Below are positions 16,770-25,686 of a stretch of 64,000 bases of DNA, piece by piece. The notes under the pieces are model-generated. The model did not search any database. It was not told the DNA's origin and was given only the letters and a program-made list of their open reading frames with translations. Origin of the DNA: Cystobacter fuscus (lineage in GTDB: Bacteria > Myxococcota > Myxococcia > Myxococcales > Myxococcaceae). The stretch lies in assembly GCF_002305875.1 (NCBI RefSeq), contig NZ_CP022098.1, positions 2,914,001 to 2,978,000 of the forward strand. The letters run 5' to 3'. Each line of letters begins with the position of its first letter. Within the stretch, counting starts at the first letter, position 1. The position numbers were made by a program, and so were the translations under genes.

Positions 16770-17627
16770 CTAGCGACCGAGGAAGCGGTTCACGTCAGCG
16801 GCGAACTCTTGCGGATACTGGAACAAGAATGCGTGCCCAGCGTCCGGGTAGATTCGCAGCTGCGCATTCGGAAGATGCCTGGCCATCAGGTAGGAGTTCG
16901 TCGTGGGTACCATGATGTCGTTGTCTCCGTTGGCGACCAGCGTCGGCTGCTTGATCGCCGCGAGGCGCGAGAGCTTCGACGCGTCCGGGATACCCCAAGT
17001 CGAGATCGCGGTGATATGCGCGTTGGCAGTATTCATGGTGACCGGGACGTCTCGATTGCTCTGACGCAGGCGGAGGCGTTGGATGAACTCGCGGCCCTTC
17101 GCGCGACTCGACTCCGACTTCTCGAAGAAGATGGTCAGCATCCCCTCCGCGTCGATCGTCTCGCGGAGCGCGATCTCGAGCACTTCTGGCACGTACATGT
17201 GCATGCCCTCGCCGCCTTGGGGGCCCGTTCCGGCGAGAACCAGGCGGCGTACTTGATGAGGCCTCATCAATGCAAACTCCTGCGCCACGAAGCCACCGAG
17301 CGAAAAGCCCAGGATGTCAATGCGCGCGAGCTTGAGCGCATCGACGAAGGCGATTGCACCATGGGCCATCTCAGCGACCGTGTCAGGCGTCTTGCCGCTC
17401 GAGCCGGCGACGCCGACGTTGTCCATCAGGATGACCTCGCGCTCAGCAGCGAGCGCATCGACGAGCGCCGGGTCCCAGTTGTCGAGGTTGGCGCGATAGT
17501 GAACGAAGCACACGAGAGGCGTCGCCGCGCCGTCGGTCTTGCCGAAGCGGCGATAGGCATACTTCACGCCGTTCGCCGCTTCGATGGTCAGGTTCGGAGC
17601 AGTCAGTTGCCCGTTCTTCGTCGTCAT
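16770..17627 (-). CDS. Alpha/beta hydrolase
   Basis: 285 residues. The nucleophile elbow is GFSLGG, the acid lies in NGDNDIMVP and the His in DAGHAFLF, giving a complete triad. VHYRANLDNWDP replaces the more usual HG oxyanion motif. This resembles the soluble esterase/haloperoxidase-like branch; the substrate is unknown. The start at 17627 has AAAGGAC upstream. A more upstream ATG at 17681 would add 18 polar residues and is less likely. It is first in a two-gene unit with the hydratase. Confidence 0.9.
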   Translation of the reverse strand: MTTKNGQLTAPNLTIEAANGVKYAYRRFGKTDGAATPLVCFVHYRANLDNWDPALVDALAAEREVILMDNVGVAGSSGKTPDTVAEMAHGAIAFVDALKLARIDILGFSLGGFVAQEFALMRPHQVRRLVLAGTGPQGGEGMHMYVPEVLEIALRETIDAEGMLTIFFEKSESSRAKGREFIQRLRLRQSNRDVPVTMNTANAHITAISTWGIPDASKLSRLAAIKQPTLVANGDNDIMVPTTNSYLMARHLPNAQLRIYPDAGHAFLFQYPQEFAADVNRFLGR

Positions 17628-17677
17628 ATTTCGTGTCCTTTCAGCTCGTGTATGGTTGATGCTCTTGATGGATTTCC

Positions 17678-17961
17678 TCATCCCCTTGGTGCCGAGGGGG
17701 CGCGGAGATACAGCCCACGCGACAGACCGTCTTTCACCGTCCTGGTGAGCTGATCGACGAGCACCTCGTCGGCCCCGGCCTCCACACCATCGAGCGCCAG
17801 TCGTGCGACCTCCTCGGCCGGCACCTCTTCGCGAGCACGGGAGCGAAGGCCTCGCTCACGGCGAGGGGCCCGAGGTAGCGAGCGAGCAGCGCTCTCGTGA
17901 GGCCGAGACCGAGGCCGCGATTGGCGCCTGTGACGAGTGCGACGGAGTGTCGGATGTCCAT
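17678..17961 (-). pseudogene. SDR oxidoreductase remnant with internal deletion
   Basis: The frame from 17961 begins as a normal SDR (MDIRHSVALVTGANRGLG), but after about 28 residues jumps to a late-SDR segment (YLGPLAVSEAFAPVLA). The family's C-terminal helix pattern EEVARLALDGVEAGADEVL then continues in another frame to a stop at 17678. About 150 residues including NNAG and YxxxK are missing. It is divergent from the DJ-1/AraC regulator, which probably once controlled it. Confidence 0.75.
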
Positions 17962-18034
17962 GAGGTCCTTTTTGCAAGGACCGAGGCCCTCCGGCCAGTG
18001 GCAGTAACGACAACGTTCGGTCTATCCTTGCCAC

Positions 18035-19024
18035 ATGCTCGTTCACATGGTTCTCGAGGGTGTAGCCGACAGTGCGCTCGGCGTGGGGCTCGACGTCGTC
18101 GGCACGGCGGCGGAGCTCATCGACGCCGGGCTCACGCCGTTGCCTCCTGGGACGAGGGTGCTGCGCCAGCGTGTGGTGTCGCTCGACGGCCGGCCAGTGC
18201 GTTCCGCCGCCGGGCGGACGGTCGCGGTGGACGGCGCGTTCAGCCTTCGCGGACTCCGCAAGGGGGATGTCGTCGTCTTGCCGGGGATGTTCGCGGCCAG
18301 TGGGCGAACCGTCGCGAAGTTGTTGGCCCGAAAGGACATTCAACTCGCCGCGGACCTCCTCGCGAAGGCAGCTGCCAAGGGCGTGATGCTCGCCGCGTCG
18401 TGCTCGGCCACGTTCGTGCTTGCCGCATCGGGCCTCCTCGAGGGGCGGACCGCGACGACAACGTGGTGGCTCGCCCCGCAGTTTGCTCGGATGTTTCCCA
18501 GGGTGTCGCTCGCGGCCGATCTCATGGTGGTCGACGCCGGGGAAATCCTCACCGCCGGCTCCGCGCTGGCCCACGCGGATCTCATGCTCGCGCTCGTCGC
18601 ACGGCTGGCGGGGCCTTCCGTGGCGCATCTCGTGACACGCTACCTCGTCCTCGACGAGCGGCTCTCCCAGGCCCGCTATATGGTGATGGAGCATCTGCGC
18701 GTGTCCGACCCTGGACTGCGAGCGGTCGAACGTTTCATCGCGCAAAATATCGGCCGTCAGCTGTCTCTCGACGAGCTTGCCCGCGTGGCCGCGGTGTCTC
18801 CGCGGACGCTCGCTCGCCGGGTCCACGCGAGCCTCGGAGTGACGCCGCACGAGCTCGTGCAACGCATCCGCGTGAGTCGCGCGGCACATCTTCTCGAGAC
18901 GACGCACGCATCGGTCGACGACATCGCCGCGCAGGTGGGCTATGCCGATGCTGCGGCCTTCCGCCGCGTCTTTCGTCGATTCGCGGGTGAGTCGCCTCGC
19001 CGACGACGTGGGCCGGCTGCCTGA
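18035..19024 (+). CDS. AraC family regulator with DJ-1/PfpI-like sensor domain
   Basis: 329 residues. The N-terminal part is a class I glutamine-amidotransferase-like (DJ-1/PfpI) domain with GDVVVLPGMF and the nucleophile-elbow equivalent ASCSATFVLA. The C-terminal AraC domain has both helix-turn-helix units (LSLDELARVAAVSPRTLAR, ASVDDIAAQVGYADAAAF). This is the FtrA/GlxA-like architecture. The start at 18035 is the first ATG; no clear ribosome binding site is seen and residue 5 is an alternative start. A truncated, frameshifted copy of its last 190 or so codons lies at 37254-37813. The divergent SDR target is decayed. Confidence 0.9.
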   Translation: MLVHMVLEGVADSALGVGLDVVGTAAELIDAGLTPLPPGTRVLRQRVVSLDGRPVRSAAGRTVAVDGAFSLRGLRKGDVVVLPGMFAASGRTVAKLLARKDIQLAADLLAKAAAKGVMLAASCSATFVLAASGLLEGRTATTTWWLAPQFARMFPRVSLAADLMVVDAGEILTAGSALAHADLMLALVARLAGPSVAHLVTRYLVLDERLSQARYMVMEHLRVSDPGLRAVERFIAQNIGRQLSLDELARVAAVSPRTLARRVHASLGVTPHELVQRIRVSRAAHLLETTHASVDDIAAQVGYADAAAFRRVFRRFAGESPRRRRGPAA

Positions 19025-19036
19025 GCTACTCGAATC
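18464..19036 (+). repeat. Segment duplicated at 37254-37826
   Basis: These 573 bases recur in the same orientation at 37254-37826 at roughly 97% identity by eye, with one base missing in the second copy. The shared block starts inside the regulator gene and ends just beyond its stop. Confidence 0.85.
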
Positions 19037-19105
19037 CCCAGATGTCCTCCTCGGACATCGCGGGGCTTTCGTTTTGGGCCGAGGCCGCCAGCGGCACGTG
19101 GACGT

Positions 19106-19912
19106 CTACGGCTGCGGAGAAGGCCGAAGCACGCCGCGGAACCTCAGGTCACTCGGAGACTTCACGTACCGCCCGGGCGTCGTCCCCACGAGCCGCCGGA
19201 AGTGCCGCGTCAGCTGCGCCTGATCGTAGAAGCCGACCAATGGCGCGAGCTCGGAGGGCCTCACGCCGCGGGTGAGCAACTCCTTCGCGCGGGCGACGCG
19301 GAGATGCGTGAGGTACGCGTGTGGAGGCATCCCGATCTGCGCGCGGAAGGCTCGGCACAGATGGAACTTGTCGAAGTTCACGTGTGTCGCGAGCTCCTCC
19401 AGGGTGATCGGCTCCTCGAGCCGCTCGCGGATGAACGCCAGCGCACGTCGCACGGGGCGCGAGTGGTCCGACCGCACGCCGCGGGTCGCCACCAGCGCCT
19501 GGAGGGCCTCCGCGAGCGCCACCTCCAGCGTGAAGCGGTCCTCGCCGGAACAGGCCACGTCGAGCAGCCGATGGAAGGGCTCGGCCCGTGGGTCGCCGGG
19601 CTCGAACTGTGGCGTCACCTCGGCCTCTCCCTCGCGAACGACCCGGGCCACTTCGTCCGTCGGCAAGGTGACGACGGTGAAGACCGTGGGTCCGCGATGC
19701 AACAGGTGGCGCACCACGTCGCCCGGTTGCTTCAGGAGGATGCACCCGGGCACCGAGCGCCGGACGCGCCCGTTGCCCCACCACTCGGTGTCGCCCTCGT
19801 CGATGCGCCCGATGCCCCAGTGTTCCTTGAGGCCGGTGTGCAGCGATGTGGTCATGCCGCGCGCCACGCGCAGACCTGGAAGCGGAACGGGAAGCTCGGT
19901 GAAGCTCTCCAT
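19106..19912 (-). CDS. AraC family transcriptional regulator
   Basis: 268 residues. The N-terminal domain resembles AraC_binding cupins (GCILLKQPGDVVRHL, FEPGDPRAEPFHRLLD). The C-terminal double helix-turn-helix is clear: ITLEELATHVNFDKFHLCRAF and VRPSELAPLVGFYDQAQLTRHF. The start at 19912 was chosen because the residues before it (from 19990) are basic and not family-like; the ribosome site is weak. It is divergent from the aldo/keto reductase at 20020 with a 107-base gap, so it is the likely regulator of that gene. Confidence 0.88.
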   Translation of the reverse strand: MESFTELPVPLPGLRVARGMTTSLHTGLKEHWGIGRIDEGDTEWWGNGRVRRSVPGCILLKQPGDVVRHLLHRGPTVFTVVTLPTDEVARVVREGEAEVTPQFEPGDPRAEPFHRLLDVACSGEDRFTLEVALAEALQALVATRGVRSDHSRPVRRALAFIRERLEEPITLEELATHVNFDKFHLCRAFRAQIGMPPHAYLTHLRVARAKELLTRGVRPSELAPLVGFYDQAQLTRHFRRLVGTTPGRYVKSPSDLRFRGVLRPSPQP

Positions 19913-20019
19913 CGGCTCAGTGTAGCGTGGCGAAGACTCGAGCGCTTGGCGCTTCTTGGCGCGGCGTCCGTGCCAAGAAACGCCAAGCACCGGGCGCCGC
20001 GCGAGCGTAGGTACGAGCC

Positions 20020-20967
20020 ATGCCCGAAAAACTGAAAATCGCTTTGGGTTGTATGGGGATGTCTGGTGTGTACGGCAAGACGGACGACGCGAAGAGCATC
20101 GCCGTCATCCACGCCGCCATCGAGCACGGCATCACCTTCCTCGACACCGGTGACTTCTACGCCGCCGGACACAATGAGCTGCTCATTGGCAAGGCCATCG
20201 CTGGCCGCCGGGACGAGGTCCAGCTCTCCGTGAAGTTCGGCGCGATGCGTGGGCCCGACGGTGCCTTCTTGGGGGTCGACACACGGCCTGTCGCGGTGAA
20301 GAACTTCCTGACCTACTCGCTGACGCGGCTCGGCACCGACCACGTCGACGTCTATCGCCCAGGGCGCCTGGACCCCGCGGTGCCCATCGAGGACACCGTC
20401 GGCGCCATCGCGGACCTGGTGAAGGCCGGCTACGTCCGGAAGATCGGCCTGTCCGAGGTAGGCCCGGAGACCATCCGCCGCGCGGCGAAGGTGCATCCGA
20501 TCGCCGACCTGCAGATTGAGTACTCCATCGCCAGCCGCGACCCCGAGGACGCCATCTTCCCGATCCTGCATGAGCTGGGCATCGGCGCGACGCTCTACGG
20601 CGTGCTGTCACGCGGCCTGCTCTCGGCGAGCCCGCTCAAACCGGGAGACGCTCGCGCCCACATGCCACGCTTCAGTGGGGACAACGCCGCGGCGAACGCC
20701 AGGCTGGTCGCGGGGCTGCAGGAGCTCGCGAAGAAGTGGGGCATGTCGCCCGGGCAACTGGCCATCGGGTACGTGCTCGGCAAGGAGCCGAAGTTCACAC
20801 CGACGCTGGGCATGCGGACCCTGGAGCAGCTCGATGAGGCGCTCGCCGCGAAGCCGTTGACCGCGGACCAGATTGCCCAGGTCGAGAAGGTGGCACCGCG
20901 CGGTGCCATCGCGGGCACGCGGTACCCGGCCGCGCAGATGGCCTATCTCGACAGCGAGAAGCACTAG
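20020..20967 (+). CDS. Aldo/keto reductase
   Basis: 315 residues, TIM-barrel NADPH-dependent reductase. The catalytic Asp/Tyr are in LDTGDFY, the Lys is in LSVKFG, and the fourth position, usually a His in HR-D, is YRPGRLDP as in one AKR subgroup. NADPH-binding residues are in the C-terminal part (PTLGMRTLEQLDEAL). The carbonyl substrate is unknown. It is divergent from the AraC gene at 19106-19912. Confidence 0.92.
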   Translation: MPEKLKIALGCMGMSGVYGKTDDAKSIAVIHAAIEHGITFLDTGDFYAAGHNELLIGKAIAGRRDEVQLSVKFGAMRGPDGAFLGVDTRPVAVKNFLTYSLTRLGTDHVDVYRPGRLDPAVPIEDTVGAIADLVKAGYVRKIGLSEVGPETIRRAAKVHPIADLQIEYSIASRDPEDAIFPILHELGIGATLYGVLSRGLLSASPLKPGDARAHMPRFSGDNAAANARLVAGLQELAKKWGMSPGQLAIGYVLGKEPKFTPTLGMRTLEQLDEALAAKPLTADQIAQVEKVAPRGAIAGTRYPAAQMAYLDSEKH

Positions 20968-21059
20968 TCAGGGCGCGGCGCCCAGGACGGAGTGTGCGCG
21001 GGAGAACCCGAGCGCCGTGAGCAGGCGCTCGAAGTCCTCCGTCCACACGACCTGGCGGC

Positions 21060-22193
21060 TCATGGGGTCTGCTCGTCTTCGATGAACGCGGTGATCAGGC
21101 CGTGGGGTGCGTTGTCACCGAAGAGGAGCTCGTGGAGTTGGGTGCCTTCGGTGGCGGCTTTGGTGCCGCGGGGGAACATGGCCTGCTCGTACTCGGTGAG
21201 GGCGACTTCGACGTCGTCGGGGTGCGCGGCGATGGCCTTGCCGAGTTCGGCGCCGTCGTACATGGCCAGGTTGGCGCCTTCGCCATTCGGGGCCGAGAGG
21301 TGCGCGGCGTCACCGAGCAGGGTCACCCCCGGCACCCGCTCCCACCGGTGCCCGATCGGCAGCTCATAGAGGGGACGCAGGACCGGCGCGGTGTCACTGT
21401 CGGTGATCAGCGCGGTGAGCTCCGGCGCCCAGCCGTCGAACTCCTGCGCGATCCGCGCGGCGGCCGCGGCGGCATCGGTGAAATCGATGGCGGCGAACCA
21501 GTCCTGCGGCCTGGTGAGCGCCACGTAGGTGTGCAGGGTGCTGCCCCTCTCCCGGTGCGCCTGGATCCCCTTTCCCGGCGCGAGCGCCATCATCGATCCG
21601 CCGCCGACCGCCTTGGCGGTGGCCGGGCGCCGGGTGTCGCTGTCGAACAGCCAGGTCTCGACGAACGACCTGCCGACGTACTCGGGTGCGGCGTCGGAGA
21701 GCAGCGGCCGGACCCGTGACCACGCGCCGTCCGCGCCGACCAGCAGGCTCGTGACGACGGTGGTGCCGTTGGCGAAGGTCACCTCGTGGCGGCCCTCGCC
21801 GAGGGGACGGACGCCGCTGACCTTGTGGCCCCACCGGACGGTGCCGGCCGGGAGCGAGTCGAGCAGGAGCTGTCGCAGCTCGCCGCGCTGCACCTCGGGG
21901 CGTCCACCCGTGCTGTCGTCGGCTTTGTCGAACAGGACGGTCCCGTCCCGCTCGAGGATCCGCATCGCCTGGCGGCCCTCCAGGATGAGGCCACGGAACT
22001 CGTCGATCAGGCCTGCCGCCTGCAGAGCCAGTTGGCCGTTGTAGTCGTGGATGTCGAGCATCCCGCCCTGCGCGCGCGCCGTCGGTGAGGCCTCCGCCTC
22101 GTAGACGGTGGCCGGGATGCCGTGGATGTGCAGGACGCGAGCCAGGGTGAGGCCGCCGAGGCCGGCGCCGATGATCGTGACGGGAGTGTGCAT
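21060..22193 (-). CDS. FAD-dependent monooxygenase (TetX-like flavoprotein)
   Basis: 377 residues. The FAD Rossmann motif GAGLGGLTLARVL is near the N-terminus; the second FAD site is LLGDAAHLSAPNGEGANLAM. SLLVGADGAWSRVRP is the usual DG motif of group A monooxygenases. It probably hydroxylates a small organic molecule with NAD(P)H and O2; TetX-like drug inactivation is possible but unproven. The start at 22193 has AAGGAGC 6 bases upstream; the frame extends to 22253 without support. It is divergent from a LysR gene with a 101-base gap. Confidence 0.9.
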   Translation of the reverse strand: MHTPVTIIGAGLGGLTLARVLHIHGIPATVYEAEASPTARAQGGMLDIHDYNGQLALQAAGLIDEFRGLILEGRQAMRILERDGTVLFDKADDSTGGRPEVQRGELRQLLLDSLPAGTVRWGHKVSGVRPLGEGRHEVTFANGTTVVTSLLVGADGAWSRVRPLLSDAAPEYVGRSFVETWLFDSDTRRPATAKAVGGGSMMALAPGKGIQAHRERGSTLHTYVALTRPQDWFAAIDFTDAAAAAARIAQEFDGWAPELTALITDSDTAPVLRPLYELPIGHRWERVPGVTLLGDAAHLSAPNGEGANLAMYDGAELGKAIAAHPDDVEVALTEYEQAMFPRGTKAATEGTQLHELLFGDNAPHGLITAFIEDEQTP

Positions 22194-22294
22194 GGTGGCT
22201 CCTTGACGGGCAGATTCGGGTGAAGGATGCGGACGTGTGTCCTTGGCGTCCAAGACATTGATTGCAACAAACCAGGACCCATAAGGTCTGAATC

Positions 22295-23191
22295 ATGGAA
22301 CTCCGTCACCTGCGCTATTTCATCGCCGTGGCCGAGGCCGAGCACTTCGGCCGTGCGGCGCAGCAGCTTCACGTCTCGCAGTCGCCCCTGAGCCGGCAGA
22401 TCGCTCAGCTCGAAGAGGAGATCGGCGTGGAGCTCTTCGTGCCCTCCGGGCGTGGTGTGAAGCTGTCCGCCGCGGGCAAGAGCTTCCTCGAAGGTGCGCG
22501 CGCGACACTCGCGCGGGCGGCCATGGCCATCGAGGATGCCAAAGCAGCAGCGGAGGGCCGCACGGGCCGGGTCGTGGTCGGATTCGAGGGCGGATTCGCC
22601 TACACGGGCCTCTTGCCGAAGGTCGTTTCCATCTTTCGCGCGCGCCACCCACGTGCGGAGGTTCGCCTTCAGCCGCTGGTGAACGAAACGCAGATCTCCG
22701 CGCTCCGTGATGGCCGCATCTCGCTGGGCTATGGCTACGACGCACCCGAGGAAGACCCGCTCATCCGCTCGCGCGTGTTGTTTCGCGATCGCATCGGCGT
22801 GGTGCTGCCAAAGGAACACCGGCTCGCGTCGCGGCGAAGTCTCAAGATGGCTGACCTGCGGAATGAGCGTTTCATCTTGGGGCCGCGGCAAGCAAACCCG
22901 CGGCTCTACGATGATCTGCTCGCGGCTTTTCGCGGACGTAAACAGCCGCTCACGCTCGTCCACGATGAGGCGGATGGCGAGGCGCAGCTCACGCTCGTCG
23001 CGAGCGGCGAGGGCCTGACCTTCTTCGCGGAGAGCACGGCGGCGATCGTGCGAATTGGCGCGGTGCTGAAGCGGATTCGCGATCTCGACGTGGAGTTCCT
23101 CGGGCGAGTGGTGTGGCGGGCATCGGACGAGAAGGATCTGCTCGTACGGTCGTTTCTCGAGATCACCGCCTCCGTGCACGCGGGCCGGTGA
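22295..23191 (+). CDS. LysR family transcriptional regulator
   Basis: 298 residues, standard LysR length. The N-terminal winged helix is typical (MELRHLRYFIAVAEAEHF, QLHVSQSPLSRQIAQLEEE). The effector domain has the two-lobe pattern with GFEGGFAYTGLLPKV at its start. LysR proteins usually activate a divergent gene in response to a small inducer, here the flavoprotein monooxygenase at 21060-22193. I did not find a clear T-N11-A box in the 101-base intergenic space. Confidence 0.93.
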   Translation: MELRHLRYFIAVAEAEHFGRAAQQLHVSQSPLSRQIAQLEEEIGVELFVPSGRGVKLSAAGKSFLEGARATLARAAMAIEDAKAAAEGRTGRVVVGFEGGFAYTGLLPKVVSIFRARHPRAEVRLQPLVNETQISALRDGRISLGYGYDAPEEDPLIRSRVLFRDRIGVVLPKEHRLASRRSLKMADLRNERFILGPRQANPRLYDDLLAAFRGRKQPLTLVHDEADGEAQLTLVASGEGLTFFAESTAAIVRIGAVLKRIRDLDVEFLGRVVWRASDEKDLLVRSFLEITASVHAGR

Positions 23192-23256
23192 CGAGGTTCC
23201 TGCTTGGGGGAGCGTGAGAACTCCGAGACGAGTCCTTTCAGCCGAACGGCTTCTTG

Positions 23257-24804
23257 TCAGCGACTGATGGCGTGAGGTCCGCGGCTCGCGAACCATCTCG
23301 CCGCGGCTCGTGTGACTTCCTCGGGACTGGGCGTCGTATCGCTCGCCCATGCAACGAACCCATCAGGACGCACGAGCAGCGCGCTCAGTCCAAGGCGCTC
23401 CTTGGCGTCGCTCGCCACGTACCTGACACGGTCGCCCCAAAGGCCATCGAGCGCTTGGAGCGACGCCTGCCGGCCGAAGTCCAACAGCAAACCGTTTCCC
23501 TCTCGGAGCAGTGTGCCGAGCCTCGTTCCGTCCTCGAGCTCGAAGTCCGGGCAGCTGCGGCCCACCAACGGGTGTTCATCGCCGAGGTCGTAGCGGAGGG
23601 ACACTCCCCAGAGACGTTCAGCGAAGTAGGTCGCGCCGTCGCGCGTATCGAGCAGGTCGCGAAGGATGGCGTTGAGCGCGCGAGAATGTGGGTTGGGTCG
23701 CAGCAGCGAGACCTGGGCTCGTGTCCAATCGAGGATGCGCGCCCCGACCGGATGTCGCTCCGCGGTGTAGCTGTCGAGTAAGCCATCGGGGGCATCGCCT
23801 CGGATGGTCGCGGCAAGCTTCCACCCGAGGTTCATTGCGTCTCCAAGTCCGAGGTTCAAGCCTTGTCCGCCGAGCGGTGAATGAATGTGCGCGGCGTCTC
23901 CCGCCAGCAGCACCCGTCCCTTGCGGTAGGTCGTGGCTTGCTGTGAGCGGTCGGTCCATGTCGAGACGACGTGCAACGCCTTGAGGGTCACGTCCGTGCA
24001 GGACACGCGCCGTAAGACCGCTTGCACGTGCTCGCACGTGATCGGTTGGGTGCGATGGAATGCGCCGCCGTCAAAGTCGGCAATCGCGATCGCCCCTGGC
24101 TGCCACTGGGTGTACATACCGGTCGGCGTGTAATGACGGCCCAGGCGGAGCTTCTCCGGGTCGGCGATTTCGGCCTGGACCGAATATCCCGTGAACTCAG
24201 GCTCGGTACCGACGAACTCGAAGCCACCTTGCTTGCGTACGGTGCTGCGGCCGCCGTCGCAACCCACGAGCCAACGCGCGCGAACGCGTTGCTCGCCGGC
24301 ACGGATGGTGAGTTCATCGTTCGAAGACTCGAAGCCTTCGACGCCATGGCCGCGCTGGATCTCCACTCCGAGGGAGAGCGCGTGAGCGGCGAGGACGTGC
24401 TCGAGGTGCTCCATTTCGACACCTGATTGGGTGTCAGCCGGGCCCGGGAGTCGGTATGTCCAGCGCGACGAATCGATGTTGCTGTAGTCGAACGTGATGC
24501 CCGCGAAGTGGCCGGCCGGCCCGCGGAGCCGTGAGCCGGACGCCATTGATCCAGGTATCGGCTGGCCAGGGGCACTCTCGTCGGCACGACGTCGCGACGC
24601 AATTCGTTCCAGCAGTCCGCGCCGGTAGAAGGCTTCGATGCTGGGGCCCCAGAGTCCTCGCATTCCAAACGGGAGCCGCTTCAGGGGTGAGTGCGGATCC
24701 TCCGATTGTTCGAGCACCAGCACGGAGAGCTTCGCGAGCCGCAGCTCGCAGGCCAGGAACAGGCCGACCGGGCCGGCCCCTGCGATGATCACGTCGTAGA
24801 CCAC
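23257..24804 (-). CDS. FAD-dependent aromatic-ring-type monooxygenase
   Basis: 515 residues, the PheA/TfdB-like branch of group A flavoprotein hydroxylases. FAD motifs: IIAGAGPVGLFLACELR at the start, LVGCDGGRSTVRKQ in the middle and LLAGDAAHIHSPLGGQGLNLG for the ribityl contact. The C-terminal thioredoxin-like region (LEDGTRLGTLL, LLDFGRQ) is present, as in polyketide and phenol hydroxylases. The GTG start at 24804 has GGGAGGAC just upstream. It is divergent from an AraC gene (69-base gap). Confidence 0.91.
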   Translation of the reverse strand: MVYDVIIAGAGPVGLFLACELRLAKLSVLVLEQSEDPHSPLKRLPFGMRGLWGPSIEAFYRRGLLERIASRRRADESAPGQPIPGSMASGSRLRGPAGHFAGITFDYSNIDSSRWTYRLPGPADTQSGVEMEHLEHVLAAHALSLGVEIQRGHGVEGFESSNDELTIRAGEQRVRARWLVGCDGGRSTVRKQGGFEFVGTEPEFTGYSVQAEIADPEKLRLGRHYTPTGMYTQWQPGAIAIADFDGGAFHRTQPITCEHVQAVLRRVSCTDVTLKALHVVSTWTDRSQQATTYRKGRVLLAGDAAHIHSPLGGQGLNLGLGDAMNLGWKLAATIRGDAPDGLLDSYTAERHPVGARILDWTRAQVSLLRPNPHSRALNAILRDLLDTRDGATYFAERLWGVSLRYDLGDEHPLVGRSCPDFELEDGTRLGTLLREGNGLLLDFGRQASLQALDGLWGDRVRYVASDAKERLGLSALLVRPDGFVAWASDTTPSPEEVTRAAARWFASRGPHAISR

Positions 24805-24873
24805 GGTGTCCTCCCTGGTAAACCGTCGTCCTTCACGTTACGCTCCGGTTTCCGTCGAGGCCCATCGCGAACC

Positions 24874-25557
24874 ATGTTGCAATTCGGCCAGGTGTTGTCG
24901 TGGTTCGGCCACGCGAGCGTGGTGCCGATGCACAGCCATCGCGAAGCGCAGCTCGTCGTCAGCCTGCGCGGCACCGCGACGATCGGCACGGGCGCTCAGG
25001 ACTGGGCGATAACGCCGCGCTCGATGTTGTGGCTCGCCGGCGACACGCCGCATCGCGTACACACCACGGCCGATCATCACTGGCTCGTGCTGTCATTCCC
25101 GCCCGAGCTCGTCGCGCGCGCCACGGGATGGGTCGAAGCCTCCGGGTTCGTGCACGACCTCGTCGAGCGCATCGGCCACGCGCCGGATCCGGAGCGCCGC
25201 GCTCGCCTCACGGCCGTCCTCGTCGACGAGCTTGTCGAGCCGGTTCCGGTCAACGCGCGACTGCGCCGTGTGACCGAGCTCGTCACGTTGCATCCGGCGA
25301 CGAGTGTGGCCGCGCTCGCACGCGCAGTCGGCATGTCCGAGCGCACGTTCCGTCGCTGGTTCCGCGCCGATGTCGGCACGAGCTTCACGCGCTGGCGCCA
25401 GCAACGCGTCGTCGATCGTGCGATCGAGCAACTCGACCGCGGCGACAGCGTGAAGTGCGTCGCGGCCGACCTCGGCTACACGAGCACGAGCGCGTTCATC
25501 GCGATGTTCAAGCGCGTCATGAACGTTTCGCCGCAGCGCTATCTGCGTTCCCGCTAG
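24874..25557 (+). CDS. AraC family regulator, short cupin type
   Basis: 227 residues. The N-terminal cupin holds HSHREAQLVVSLRGTA and a DTPHRV strand. The C-terminal domain has ATSVAALARAVGMSERTFRRW and the second helix-turn-helix DSVKCVAADLGYTSTSAF, ending in SPQRYLRS. The start at 24874 is preferred because it gives the cupin N-terminus; the frame stays open upstream inside the divergent monooxygenase. It likely controls that monooxygenase. Confidence 0.88.
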   Translation: MLQFGQVLSWFGHASVVPMHSHREAQLVVSLRGTATIGTGAQDWAITPRSMLWLAGDTPHRVHTTADHHWLVLSFPPELVARATGWVEASGFVHDLVERIGHAPDPERRARLTAVLVDELVEPVPVNARLRRVTELVTLHPATSVAALARAVGMSERTFRRWFRADVGTSFTRWRQQRVVDRAIEQLDRGDSVKCVAADLGYTSTSAFIAMFKRVMNVSPQRYLRSR

Positions 25558-25686
25558 CGCCTGCGCGGGCTGGTCGCTGCCAGCGCCTGGCGCTCCTCCT
25601 CTGGCCTCGGCCCCGGCTTGGGGGCGCATGAGTTCGAATCCCTTGTGGCTTTCGGCCAACTTGTCTCTGCGGTATGATCATCGTAG

